A stretch of DNA of 64,000 bases from NCBI GenBank assembly GCA_037013685.1, contig CM072887.1:88990347-89054346 (forward strand), written 5' to 3'. Positions 1-13,677 of the stretch are shown one piece after another. The translations under genes and the position numbers were made by a program. The notes below the pieces were generated by a model. It ran no database searches. It was given only the letters and a program-made list of their open reading frames with translations, and was not told where the DNA came from. The DNA comes from Acridotheres tristis. Its lineage: Eukaryota; Chordata; Aves; Passeriformes; Sturnidae. The first letter of the stretch is position 1. Each line of letters begins with the position of its first letter.

Positions 1-654
1 ACTACACACTTCTATTCTAACTACATACCAGTGATTCTAAGCCTATCACTCAAATTTGGAAGCCTTCTCCAAAGCCTCAAGTCAAAATCAATGCTCCCTT
101 GAGGGTCAGTGTCAGAAAGCACAGAAAGTTCAAAACTCCCAGGCTTCAGGGTTCCAACAATACCTATAAATTAGACATAACGACATCTTAACTTTCATGT
201 TCCCAAATATTTTCTTGGTTTTGTCACCTGACTCTCTACAGAACCAGAAGATTGTTATGCCTTTGGGTTTACATCCAGCAGTACTTGATGACATATCATA
301 CACTATACAGGACCAAAGGAGCCCTTCACAGATGAGGAGGTTGGTCAAGCACTGCAGCTCCAGCAAAGCCTCAGAAATTTATGATTCAACCTTGTATAAA
401 TCAAGCAGAATTTGAGTCTCAAATAGCAAATGTTCTTTTTATACACTGTCTTCATGTCCAACCTTTTCTACATCATCTAAAAGCTACATCTTCACTTTGT
501 GTCTGAAATAGGAAGGAGGTTCTAATGCATGGAGGAGGTCTAATATCACTGTCTGTTACTTGTTATGTGTACAGGAAGTGATTTGCTTTCCTGATAAAGG
601 AAAGTGCAGTTCAAGTGCATTGTAATTTGGAAATTAGGGAACAGAAGCACATAA

Positions 655-700
655 TAGTTGAGGTTGGAAGGTACCTCAAATGCTACTGATCTCATATTTC
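655..700 (-). repeat. Possible CR1 3'-end remnant
   Basis: The words GGTTGGAAGG and ACCTC with the spacing seen at the reverse-complement 3' end of avian CR1 elements suggest a very short remnant. The match fades after about 45 bp, so this is weak. Confidence 0.3.
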
Positions 701-3326
701 ACTCCTCAACTTCAACCTCACATGGCATTTGTTTAAAAGATGTCACACCTCAGAGCAGAGATGTGTTACTTATGAAGACTATGCAGAGCCATGCAAACCA
801 CTGCCTGACAGAAAAGGATGTCCAGAGCATTTTAGAGCAACCTGAGGTAGGCCTGCTAGATGTGGGTTCCCTCACCTGAGTTGCTGTAGATGCACAGTTA
901 CAGCACTGAGGTTACCTTGGCATTACATAGACAATAAGTGACAGCAGAGAGTCATCCATCAGGAGGGTTTTGCAATTGGAATGGGTAAATAGATTATATT
1001 TCATTTTTCTTGTCTGCTTATCCATGTTGTTCAACCTACATCTGCACTCAGGGTTTGTTTAAATGTACTAAGGCAATACCCTCAGAGTCCTTTGCAAATA
1101 CATTGAACATATTTTGGGAAAAATTTTGTTTAACATTTTTAAAAGAGGAAGACAGATCAAGAGTACAGCATGTCTGCTGTCCAGTCCTGTCTACTACAGC
1201 AGTTGTTAGTATTCAAAGGGTGGAGAGAGAAAGCTGTTTCTGAGGAGCATTTATCCCTTTTGAATGTTGTATTTGAATTGTGCAATTACAACGAAAAGGA
1301 AAGCAATACAAAAATCACAAAAAGGTGATTTTGATAAAAGCTTAATCCTTTACAAAATCTAGAAGAGACAGTGGATGACTGCTGCATTTAGTTCTTATCC
1401 TAAATAGTCCGTTTTGCAGGAGGTGTAAGGAATGGCATAAAATTTCAAATTACTGCAAGAGAAGAAAGTGGTTATTGCCCTGATGAACACATGTACTTAC
1501 ACACATCTTTCTGGCAGGCAGATAAAATAGCCTGCAGTATATCCACATTTTAAAGCCTCTTCCCACTACCAGAGGACACAAAAGTGTTGCAAAGTGTTTT
1601 AAGAGGTTTTTCTTAAATTATTCTGATCTTCTGGTAGTTAAGATTAGCACACAATTTAAGATTTTATGTGAAAACTATTCTTTTGTCCTGTTTTCATAGC
1701 AAAACCAAAATCACTTCTTGCTGCAAGCTAAATTTCTTGTGGATCCTGGAAGAAAGAGTGAGAAATTAAGCCCAGACATTAGAGCTCATTCTTGTGCTTT
1801 CAGTAAAGCCCTCTGTGGATGACAAAAATACATTTGTACTTATCATCATATGTTTGGTTTCTTCAACTGCTGCCTGGAAATAAATATTGCACTAGCATAT
1901 CTTTGGTAGTATTGTAAAAAAATCACAAGAGCAGCTCAGGAATATTTCAGTGTTAGTAATACCTTGAGCTTGTTTAACAGGCTTACTCAGTGACCTCGGA
2001 GCAAGCCCTGAACTCTACAGCTGGGAAGGAAAAGGGGAAAACATGGTTTTCAGGAGGAGTGCAAGCATGCCCCAGCCATGCCTGGCTATTTGCCACAGCT
2101 GGGGAATAGTTAGCTGACAAAGATGGGAAGTGCCGGTGGCATTTTCCCCCAGCAAAGCATTAAGACTGTTTCCTCCTGCTACTAATGCCACTGTTTGTGA
2201 CCATGCATTGAAAACAAAGGGCATCTGTTCTTATGGATTTTAAAACATAGTTTGCTTTCTATATAGAAAGAATAAATCTGTTTCGTTTTTCTTCATTGTC
2301 AGATATGATTCTTTTTGGGCTTATGGCCATTCATGTTCAAACTCCAATTGTTTTTCCTTGTGTTTCCCAAGTGTTATTTTTATAAAGCAATTGTTCCTCT
2401 CTAACTGGATAGCAGCAGAAGTAAATCAGCTCCCACGTGTTTAGAAACAAAGGAACAATGAAACATTCAGCCAAGCTTGCCTCAACAGATTACTCTATTT
2501 TTTTTATACGTTCAAGGCAATTTGAAACAGGAAAACTGCCCAAGAGCTCAGAGGATTTGGGAGGAGGTACTCTGAGCAGCAACTGTGACTCGCCTGGGAG
2601 ATTAGGGGCCAGATCCTCCCCTCACTTAAGCCCCTGGAAATTGTGCAACTGCCCAAACAGAGCTGGGAGAATAATTTGATCCATTTTCTTGCAGTGGTAC
2701 ACTGAGGGTAAATAACTGTGATTAAAAATTTACGTTTGTCAGTTGAAGTTCAGTAATTTGGTAATGACAGCGGCTCCAAATATCTCAGCAGAGTAGCAGA
2801 ATAAGCAAAATTCAAGCATGAAGAGACTCTGCTTACGGTTCTGGGGAGAGGTGAAAAAGTAAAGTGGGATCAGAGCCACCAGGTGCCAGGATTTTGGGAG
2901 CAAGTGCAGCCAAGGTAGGCAGCCCACAGTTTCCCTGTCTTGCCATAGGCAGCTGCCCAGCCTTGCTTGTAACATTGATGAATCCTGCTCTGCCATTCTT
3001 GGCCCGGGGCAGTTGTGAAAGAAGACTTGTTATTTCCACCCTGCAACCAACAGGTTTTACATGATCATACTGTGGGCTGACAGCAAACAGGCAGTGGAGG
3101 TCAGCTGTCACCTGGGAAGCTGTCTAGGCACTTCTGTTCAATTTCGTGGACATACACTTCCTTAACTAGTGGGTGGCACTTATATGCAGGGTCTCTCCTG
3201 TCTGGAAGCACATAGCTCTTAATAAGGCTAAGGCCATATTTTAGACCTTGAAAGCAATTTCCAGTTGTGTGATCTGAAACCCAGCAAAATTATTAAGCAT
3301 CTTCCTCCAAGACATGAAAAAGTAGC

Positions 3327-3342
3327 AGAGAGAGAGAGAGGA
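3327..3342. repeat. (AG)n dinucleotide run
   Basis: About eight AG units in a row, slightly interrupted at the edges. Confidence 0.8.
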
Positions 3343-6235
3343 GGGCATCACCTACATGTCTTCAGTCAGGAGCTGCAGTAAGGACATGGTGCTTACACAT
3401 CTCCCTGGCACTCCTAGGACATGCAGAAAGATCCCAAACCTAGTTCAAACTGTTGAAGCAGTCATATGGGCTGAAAAACTTGTGTTCTACCAGCTTTCAG
3501 TTTTACTCTATGACCTTTTCTTTTGATTCTTTTTCTCAGCTAACTAAACTGAACAACCAACATCATAAATATTTGTGACTTTGGTGATACTATATAATGT
3601 AAAAAGGAAGGAGGTGCAGGAAGGAAGTACGTATTTTTAGAAGAAAAATATGATGTTCTGAAAGTACCTGAGGACAGATACCAGCAATGCTGGTATTGAA
3701 AAAAATAGCATATGCAATGCTTTTCTGATCTGAATTTATCTGAGGGATGAAACATGATCTGATGGAGGAACTTTGGTCATAACCGTAGGATTTAAGATGA
3801 CAACATGATCATGCAAATATAGCGTGAAGAAAGAGACTTCTGTGTTCCTGTGGTGAGCAAGGCCCAAACATCCCCATGCTGGGATGGGGATGGCTGTAAG
3901 GGTGCACTCAATAGTCACGGTTAGAAGTGCACAGACTGATAGACTGGAAGAGACATCAGCCAGTGGACAGTCTGTGGGGGAGAAGAAAATGCCAAGCAGA
4001 GGTTCATGTTGCTAATCAAAAACTGACCTGCAGATGGGCAAGACCAACAGATAAGGTACTAGATGAGGCTGGAAGCAATTTGGGTCCCAAACTGTTGTTC
4101 AGCTCATGTGCACTCAGCCCACTACCCTTCCTGACAGGTTAGCACAAGTCTCCATAGTGGTACAGATTGAGATGCTGTGCCAGGCATGGCATCATGACAG
4201 CCACATCCCATCACTGTTTGCAAGAATTTAAATAACTAAATTCTAATTTTAACAAACATCTGAATCATCTAAACATAAAAGGATACTGTAGGGCTCTCAC
4301 CAAGCAAAGCCTCTGCTAATGATACCTACTGTACAAATATCATGCTCTGGGACAGGGCTCCGAATAATGCCAACTGATTTTCTTTCTTAAGGTCCAGAAG
4401 ATTTGCCAAAGAAGTCTCATAAGACACTTCCTCTACAGACCTTATTTTCCTTTCCAAAGGCATGCTCAGGACTTCACCCCTCCTGTGGGTTCTGGGAGCC
4501 CTGTGCTGCCTTCCCTTCTCATGCACCGCACAGAGATGTTTGCTGTGGCCTGGACACTTGCCCCCGGCCAGGGCAGGGCACATTTGCACCTCAGCTAAGG
4601 CTAAAGCAATGTGAAAAGGGCATGACAGAAATACGTCCCTACAAATCTGCTGGGATGTTATCAGCACCTCAAGCTGCCCCTCGGGCACCTCCCCAGGCAT
4701 TCCCAGAAGAGGAGGGAGTATGAATCAAGCCAAGCACAACCTGTTCATGCCTTTAGCCAAATCTTGGCCTCCAGCAAAACAAAAACATGCCTTGAAGTAC
4801 CTCAGGGAGTGGCCCACAGCAGCACATCCTGAGGCAAGAGGACAGGAGGCAGGACTGACTGTGGAAAAAGAAACAACAGAAGCTTCCCGGCAAGGGCAGG
4901 GCCAAAGCTGGCACCTGAGTCACGGCGGCTGCCCTTGGATTCCGCGATGGGAGCGCTGCTCCCTGCAGCACCACTCCTCTGATCCACAGAGCCAGGGCAG
5001 CCCTGCTGCCAGCCTTCATTCCTACAGTCTGCCCGTTCACTCCTCTGCTTACAGTTTTCACAGAATGCAGAATGATGTCTGGTAGATAAAACTGAACTGA
5101 GTATAGAATTTGGGGTTTTTTCCCTTCACAAGAGATAGGGGGTTTTTCAGATAAAATAGCATTTAAAAGGGAATATGTTAACTATGGGGTTTTTAAATAG
5201 CTTTTACCCAAAGCGATGCAATTAGTCATGATCCAGGAACAGTTTGCCCCACAAAATCCAATTTTCAGTTGTTGTCTGAAATCAATGTGAGGCTCATTCC
5301 TTCTGCTGTTAAAATCAATGGCAATTTGAGTTCAAGAAGCTGGATCCTGGTTCTGTAAAAATGTAAACCAGATTTTTCCCTCTTTGCCCTGCTTTTTTTA
5401 AAAAAAGAAATCCATCACACCCTAACTATGTTAGCTTCCCTCTCTTATAAATACATGTTTCTAAAGAAGTTTAAGAAAGACTTTACTCTTTTGACTGAAA
5501 TATTTCTTTTATATTACAGTACCTATAGAGATGGTTCTGTGACCTTTCAGCAACTACATGTGAATTTCTCAAGTACATAGGACTGGACTGCTTTCATCTA
5601 GGTGGTGGTTTTTCATAGCTGTGTGACTCTGGGGTCCCTTACAAGGGGATCCTAACAAGTTGCATCCTAACAAGCCTCAGGAACATTCCTGAGACTGGGA
5701 AGCAGAGCCATTGTGTCCCACCACCTGTGGGCATGCTGCAATTTGCAAGGGCCAGTCATGGCACTAATTTGCTCTAAGGCTTGACTGACAAATAGAAAAA
5801 AAATGATTGAACTGAGAGAGGTCTAGTCAATATCTGCTGTTGCAGAGCTACTCTCTTTCAGTTCTAGTTGTATGAGATCTGACAGCATGGTTTTCTTTCT
5901 CCTTGAACATTCAGTCAAAAAAAGAGGAGTTAATGTAGGGAAATAAACCTTTGATGTGAGAAAAAAGAATACAAAATAATAAAACCAGAAAATGTATTAA
6001 GAGTATGGTTTTGAGATATTGTGGGCTTTTAAAGCAGGTAAAGAAGTCAGTATTTTCAAAAGTCTGTTTGTAATGAGAGGTAGAAATGAGAGGTCTAATC
6101 AAAGGTACCTTTCTAGAAAAGGAGACCATCAGCAGGAACAAATTGTGGAAAGCATGTAGCACCCATACCCATGTCAGCAGAGACAAATGACACTGTAGCC
6201 ATGATCCCTTAATCTAGCACAAGTGCTTACTCGGG

Positions 6236-6525
6236 CTGGAAGGAATGATCCATTCTTCTCATGGCTCCCAGGCCTCCGGCCCATTCTGTCCCTTGCACTT
6301 GCATTTGACCTCTAAAAGTCTTGTAGTCCAACCTCCCTGCAGTAAGCAGCAAAGTCTTCAACTAGATCAGGTTGCTCAGAGCCCTGCCCAACCTTATTGT
6401 GAGCATTTCCAGAGATGGAGCGTGTGTCAGATCTCGAGACAAGCTGTTCCAGGGTGTTACTTACTCCACAGCTCTAACCCTACAGTCAATTATTCCAGCC
6501 CCTTCTTAGTCTTTCAGTTACCAGC
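6236..6525 (-). repeat. Degraded CR1 LINE fragment
   Basis: Reading 5'-3' on plus, the order of words (GGCTGGAAGG, TAGTCCAACC, CCCTGCAG, TCAACTAGATCAGGTTGCTC, AGAGCCC, TTCCAGAGATGG, CTGTTCCAG) is that of reverse-complement CR1 3' sequence in bird genomes. It is diverged, with no intact frame. The subfamily cannot be named from here. Confidence 0.7.
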
Positions 6526-9020
6526 ATGCCTATGAAAGTTGTTAGCTTTCAAGAGAAGCAACCCATCTTACTGACCTTGATGCATTCTGGGTTTTTTTTA
6601 CTGGGAATGAAAATAATACATATACAGTCCATCAGGCAAAACCTGAGTATAAATAGCCAAGCTTCATTTTCTTAGAAGCCTTTATCCTGTGTTTAAGCTA
6701 AAACAGGATCTAGACAACAGATAACGTGTTTACTGGACCCTACCCGGGCAGGTTGCTGACACAGTTGTCCATGTGAGCAATTAGGTGTGAAATGTGCTGC
6801 AAGCATCAACCAGGGATGAGTATTTTATAAAGCCAACATTCCACATCATTCATTTGGGATGTGCAAGCTTCCCCTGCTGATTCATGTCAAATCAATTCTA
6901 TGTACTGTTAAGAGTACAATGGTGCAGTAAGAAACACTGATAAATGTATTAAAGAGAGGCACTAGTCTGTGGTGCTAAGACACACAGAGTGGAGTTCAAA
7001 GCCCCTCAGTGCCTCTGTGGCCCATCCTGCCACCCCTGGGGATAGTCATCCTTTAAAGCCACAGTGCTGGGAACACTAAGCCTCCTTGTCAGAGCAATGT
7101 TCCAGAAGAAATCAGATGACTACAGCTTTTAAGTCAGTCTGGCAGAGGCTAGGGTTGAGGAAAGGGCAGGGGAACGGCAAGCACCATGAAATAAAACACA
7201 GGGTCCAAGTATAACAAAGCTATGTGTTGGAAGCAGGAGGGGTAGTTAGTAGTCTTGCCCAGAGGTCACATCCCCTGGAGCTCCTTGTGGATGGGGCAGG
7301 ACCTCTCTGCAGCAGGCACAGTACAAACACAGCTGAGGAAGAGATGCACTGCCCCAGCCCACCCTGGCATCCATGCACTTATGGGGCAAACATACATTGC
7401 TGCTTCAGTGTCAGAAAACAGCCAGCTTTATGAGCAGAAACACACTTTTCTGCCTTCCTTTAAAAAAGACAGCTCTCCACTATCAAAAGGCAGAGTTGGA
7501 CTCAGTCATTCTGCCATTCTGATCTTAATGGGCTTCATGCTGTTGGCATTATAAGACAAGTCTTTACAGTGTGGGTGGAAGCAGAAAGTCTGCCAAGAGC
7601 CCCAAAACTATGTGAAGAATGGGAGTTTCTGATGAGAGCCTCTGATGATGAATCTCCTGCCACTGCATTTGTGAGAACAGGACAGAAGTCTGAGCTCTGT
7701 GCTACCTTTTCTCTGCTGACAGTGCTCTCACTGCAGGGTTGGAACAAAAATGCAATGATTATAAAAAGTGACACGATCAATGATCCATACAAGGGATATA
7801 ACAAGGCAACTACCTTGTCAAAATGATATGAGAAGTGGTTATAGCAAAAAAGCAAATAGCCTCAGTGATGCTTTTTTTTCCTCACAAAAGTAGGTTGAAG
7901 AAACCAGGATACATCAAAGCTGACAGTTCATTGAATTTGGCAGCAGTTCAAAGGTAGAATGTCTTGTGGCTGTGAGCTCACACCCACTATCTGCAAGAGG
8001 TAATAAACAAGGAACATGGACGCCTCACACAGAATAAAGGAATGAACTGATTGTTCTTCCAAGTATCAGAGGATGCTCTATGCAGCCCCCTACAAAGGAA
8101 ATGCACATAGTTAATAAGAAACTACTGTAATAAAATAACAATCTCCTGGCTGACAGGTGGCATAAAGGAATTATGTAAAATATACACTTCACTGAGCCTC
8201 TAATGCTTCTACTGGTATACAATAAAAAGATAAGAAAAGCTGTTTACAAAGACCATCCATGTGTGTTAAGTCCACACACAGAGCTCTGTTCAAGTGAAAG
8301 GTGATGAAGGTGTCAGGATATCACCTATCTGGAGCTAAAGCTTCAAAGCAGTTTTTCTCAGTGATAACTGCATCTGGAGTTTAGTGCATTTCAGCTCAGA
8401 CAATTTTTAACTTGTCTAATTATAGCATGTTGGTAGTGATACTATAATTATGAGAACAGAGGCACTCTCATATTCAAGCTTAGAAGAGCTGCTGGTGCCT
8501 AGGAGAGTTGGTAGCAGCAGTTAGTGTCCTCAGCATATACTGAACTACTTTAGTTCTTGTTAAAATGTATGTAAGGGCTCAGGTGCCTGAAGCTGACCAA
8601 GTGGCTGTGCAGGAGCAGGAGCTAAAAGCTCTCAGTCCCCAGCAAAAGCATAGCATGGTACCTTTGATCTGCAAAAGTTTAGACTCATGCGCTTCATTTC
8701 TCATTTCCAACAGAAAGAAAGAGTACAAACTTAATTCTGCAGCTTGAAGAGCTGTAACTTGGCATTTCTGACTTCCAGCTGATTTGTCCTGACCCAGAGA
8801 AGCCATTTTGGAGATGAAAGGGTCCAGAGACATCCCACAGCAGCCATTCCCACATAGAGGCTGGGAGTAGCAGTGAACAAGTCACAGCAACTTTCAATTT
8901 TAGAAAAATTCAGTGAATAAAATCACTTCAACAATAAAATAAAAACAGTCTTTAGTCCAATGATACTAAAGAGCTTCCTTTTAAATGAGATAAACACAAT
9001 TACAAGAATACAGATTAATT

Positions 9021-9059
9021 CGATTAGATACAAGTTTTGTATTTAAAGTTATCTAATCG
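9021..9059. other. 10-bp perfect inverted repeat
   Basis: CGATTAGATA at 9021-9030 is matched by its reverse complement at 9050-9059 with a 19-nt spacer. It lies in an AT-rich context and its function is unknown. Confidence 0.5.
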
Positions 9060-12000
9060 TAACAGTACAGCTATTAGACAGTGATACAGCCGAAGCAGAA
9101 AACGAGATCAAATTCAGAAACAAAATATTTTGCCACAGAAATTACGGAAAAGATAAACCTTAAATGCAAGAGACAAAACTGTAGCAGGACTCAAAAAGCA
9201 GAACTCGCCTCATTTACAATGGAGTTATGAGGGAAGCAGTCAATATGACCCACATCTATCACATCATCAGTACCATGAAGCTAAGTAGGATGGATATGGA
9301 TGTGAAAGATCACTATGTACATTCTGACAATAGTGTAATCACGCCATCCTCCTTTTCAAACAGCCCAATAAACAAGAAATCCTAATAACTGTTAGTCAGA
9401 CTTTGCTGCTCAAGTACTGAAACAAAAATTTGTGTCAAAGAATTGGAAACAAAAATTACAGCAGACAAATAAACAGGTTTTAGCAGACTGCAGCTTGAAA
9501 ATGCTAAAAATGCAATAAATTATGAAGGTGGGAAGTTGGAAAGAAGACTACAGACCAAATTATGTACTAGAGGCACAGAAGAAATGTTAGGTGTCATCAA
9601 AATAGGTGTAAGGCTTAATGAAAAAAAACATAAAACTAAAAGACAAGACTGTAAAGCACAAATGTTTTTATACATAAAAGACAAGTCTGGATAAATGTCA
9701 CCTCAGCAGCAATAAAAAAAAATCGTTTTGGAAGCAAACCCAAGTATTTTAAGTACTATTTTCATGGTGAAGTAAGTAGACACTGTTTAAAAAGAGTTGT
9801 GTGGAAGGCAAAGCCCTCAAGAAGAAATTAATGAGACTGAGCAGAGCATTGTTTTAAATGTAATTTATTTTCAAAAGTGTAAATCAGGCTTGTTTCTTTG
9901 AAGACCAGTCCTCAGAGACTGCAGCCTCTGCTCAAAGCAAGAATTCTTCTTTCCCAGGACCCCATCATGACCTCCTGTGGATTTTAACATGGCTTTGGTT
10001 GGCAGTCACAGTCTCAACCTACACACTTGGGACATGATGATCCGTGGGGCTGGGGATGTTCTTTTTGGCTGCTGACCTTGCACAGCAGGAATAGTTCAGT
10101 ATCTTTGGATATGCTGTGGAAAATCACACTCTGCCTAAGGGTAAGGGAATGGATTCAGCCATCTCTAAGACTTTTGCTTACTTACAACCTCATGATGAGC
10201 CCATGAGGCTGCTCTGGATAACGACCAAGAGTGTACCCAGTCTTCCCCTAGAGCTCCTTGGGTCAAAATTGCTTCAGGGGATATGTAATTTCTATACCCT
10301 TCTCCCATCTAAGTATTTGAAGTGTGCTATGCATGCATACAGTGGGAAAGAATCCCTGCCCTGAGTTTACAGTGTGAGTGGTCAAAACAAGATAAGAGTG
10401 AGGGAGGAACAGAGGAATAGCCACCATTTTTTATCTCATTATGTACCTATTTTGTATTGTTCACAGCTGGGAAAAAAAATGCATTCCTAGAAGAATAAAG
10501 CCAAACCACCCATCCTTCCCAGGGAAAGGCAAGATTCTTTTCATCTGACAAGAAGAAGGGTTATGTTAAAATACTTCCTACACAAAACCTGACCTGGATT
10601 GTTTGTTATATCACTCATCAAAGATTATTCCCAATAGCTGGCAGGTTGCTGCTGGTAGCTTACAGCTGAGGAACCCACCCAGGACCCCATCGCAGTTCTC
10701 CTGAGGTCAGCAGCAGAGCTAGAAACAGCAACAGCAGCCACTGTGTTGAGTGGATCACTCTTCAGCTGCACATCTCTAGAAGGCACTCTGAAGATGGTCA
10801 GTGAGAATGAGAAAAACCCCAAAACACCAGTTATTTTGTATGTTTAATTTTTATCTTGGCATTTTTTCCCCAGCTGTCTGTAGAATACATTCTCGGCCTT
10901 CCTCTTTCCTGGGCCACATAAGTGTAGGTCCCAAGAAGACTGCAAAGACCACAGGGCAAAGGCTGACTCTGCCTTCCCAGTCAAGAGCTGAAATAATCCT
11001 TAAAAGTGGGAAAAGATATCCTGAGCAAGCAACAGAGACAGCACATTGGATTTGCAAGTTCTGCTAGGAAGATGGGCAGGGGAGGGCTCGGAGTTGTGTG
11101 CTGAGGCTTTAGTATCCTGCAGCCAGGTAGGCAGGCTGCAGGCTGGTCTGCACAGATACTGATACTTCAATAAAATAGACTACTAGAATAGTATAAAATA
11201 GTTTTAACTCAGGACAAATGTCCAGGTATAATGGTTTTCTCAAAATGCACAATAGATTTTCAATGGACACTTAAGGCTGAAAGAGGAATATATCGGAATC
11301 AAAGTGCTCTGTAGAGAAACAGCCTCCTCAAAAACATGACAACAGTGATGACTTAATAACTATCCTGACCATCAGCAGTTGGCACCATGAGGTCCACCAA
11401 CAAAGCAGTTTGAATGGATTTAATACTTCAAAAATTCCAACATGGAATGATAGCCATTCAGATTCATTACATGTTTCCAGGCAAACCAGGGCATTTACAA
11501 AAATACTTATCCTCATCTCTCTTTTAAAAACATGGTTTACTGTTTGCTCTAAGCAGTAAAACAGTGTTTTCTCTCAACAACAGGATTATCTCAGTTTATA
11601 CTGGTTGTGATTAAAGAGAAAGGGATAGGCAGCATGGCACATGAAGAGGGTTTGAAAATGCTGCCCTTAAGTGATCTCTAAATCAGAACACCTAATAATC
11701 TTCATGGAAATACAGTGTTGCGCTCTTACCAACTCCCTTATACTGAGTAACATGACAGCTCAAAATCCCAGTCCCCCTAGTTCCGAGATTAAGAAGAAAA
11801 TTGTTGTCAGGGTGCAATGGACAACGATGGATTTATGATTCTTTGGAAAATCACACATTGTTTTGAAGGATTAGATGTTGTAATCCATACCGCAAGTCAA
11901 CAAAAATACACCATAGCAGGAACAGGCAAGGAGCAAGGCATGCAATTACTAATGCAAAATAATGCAGTCTATACTTTGTTTGCCCTGCTTTGATTAGCAA

Positions 12001-13651
12001 TAGCTCTTATAAAATCACTCTCCTCCAGCAGAAGCTGCTTGCTATATGAAGTGAAAATACACTTTCCCCTTAAAGAACTTCTACTCTTCACTGTAGATGT
12101 GCCTAAATTTTGCGGGGAATAGCCGAAGGTAGGCAGGGAAGGAGAGAGCAGGGCTGGACTCACAGGGCTGTCTGAGATGGGAGCAGAGCAGTGTGACAGA
12201 GGCACACCAGGGTGACTCTCCATGCTGTCCCCTCCCCAGCACACTGCAGCCACCAGCAACCCCTGGAGGGGCCAAGGTGGGTCATGCCCTGCCAGAGCCG
12301 GGTCTGCTCCAGAGGGAGAGGTGTGGTTTGAGTATAGGATTATAAACAAGCCAGTACAGATTTCCACGTCTCCTGCAGACACTGTGAAAGAGGAGGCAGA
12401 CTGGTGACAGACGGCTCTAGCCACACGTTAGCTGAGTTTATCACTGTGTAACTCTGGGTTAAGTGACCACTTTCTTCACGCCCATTTTGGAACTACTCGA
12501 TCATCAGAAACACCTTGTTATTCTTTCTGTGTCTCCTATTTGCAGCCCCAGCAGTGCCGTAGGAGCAAAGTACCTGTTATATAGTGGCAAGATTCTTGGG
12601 ACTCGTTATTCTCTGAACTCTGGGTAATTAAAGGTTTAGCAGCATTTACAAGGGTGGACTTGAATCACATTTTCTCTCTCTAAAATTATGAGCAGCATGG
12701 TGAGAAAGAAGAACATACTAACATTAGTGATAGAGAAAACTCCATAATTATTTGATCTATTTGACAAGAAACAAAATATTTTGGTCTTGTGGGACACTAT
12801 TTGGGGTAAATCTGTGTCTTAAAATACACTGAAAGTTTGGTGAGTTGGTGCAGGTCTTCAATCCTATTCAGTTATTTGCCTACAGCACTGCACACTGCAG
12901 GGAGACATAAGAGGAAGAGGAAATGCAGAATAGTAACTACTGTTAATGTAAAATGCATGAAAATGGATTATGAACACAGGGCCAAGAATTTTTTTCCACT
13001 CTAGCTTGTAAGAATTTTGCAAAAAGCACCCTCAAAAACTAAGACCAGTTTATAACGTGATCATACCTCAGAACAGAGAGTGAACGCGTTCACACCAGTT
13101 CTGTGTTGCAATCTCAAAAATAGCAGCTTCATCTAGTCATTTGCTTATGAGACCTGAAAATACAAAATTGTGAAGGAAGACTTGCTTGGAAGCTTTTCCT
13201 ACAAAGGTCAAGTACTTAAAAGTGAGACAAAGTTGTACACACAGCATGAAGCATTTGTCGTCTGCACAACAGAAAAAAACCACCATATTCAGAACAAATA
13301 GATGTTGCAGTTTCAAGCCTGATTCTTTAGTCCAGTGTTTGATCTAGGAGCAGTAATCACATCCCATTTACTGCCCTGATAAAGAACATGGAGCTGCCAC
13401 AGTCAGTTTGGATGGATGCCAAGGCAAACTCAGGCAGAACTGAAAAATCCCATTAAGATGACTGAGTGGCAAATGATGGTTATTTATTCTAATCAATTTG
13501 TTAATTTACTTCTGGAAAAACTGGATTAATTTGTTCCTAATCAAAACAAGAACCTATTCATTACAGTGTGTATGATGAACCACTACTACATAGGCATAGC
13601 TAGGATTTCTAATTTTTTTTTCTTTTAAAGAAGACAGATTTGGTAACTCAA

Positions 13652-13677
13652 CCCCCCCCCTCCACCCCACCCCCCCC
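13652..13677. repeat. C-rich homopolymer-like tract
   Basis: Runs of 9 and 7 C separated by a short TCC/ACCCC spacer. A candidate length-variable or i-motif/G-quadruplex tract. Confidence 0.8.

Noticed and set aside
4326..4723. Overlapping 124-codon minus and 106-codon plus frames
   Set aside because: Opposite-strand overlap in a GC-richer patch; neither resembles a known protein.
8417..8450. 9-bp inverted repeat TAATTATAG / CTATAATTA
   Set aside because: A/T-only apart from one pair and with a 16-nt spacer; expected by chance in this composition.
11969..12424. 151-codon minus-strand open frame
   Set aside because: No recognisable family, no splice or promoter context. A frame of this length is expected by chance in a slightly GC-richer patch.
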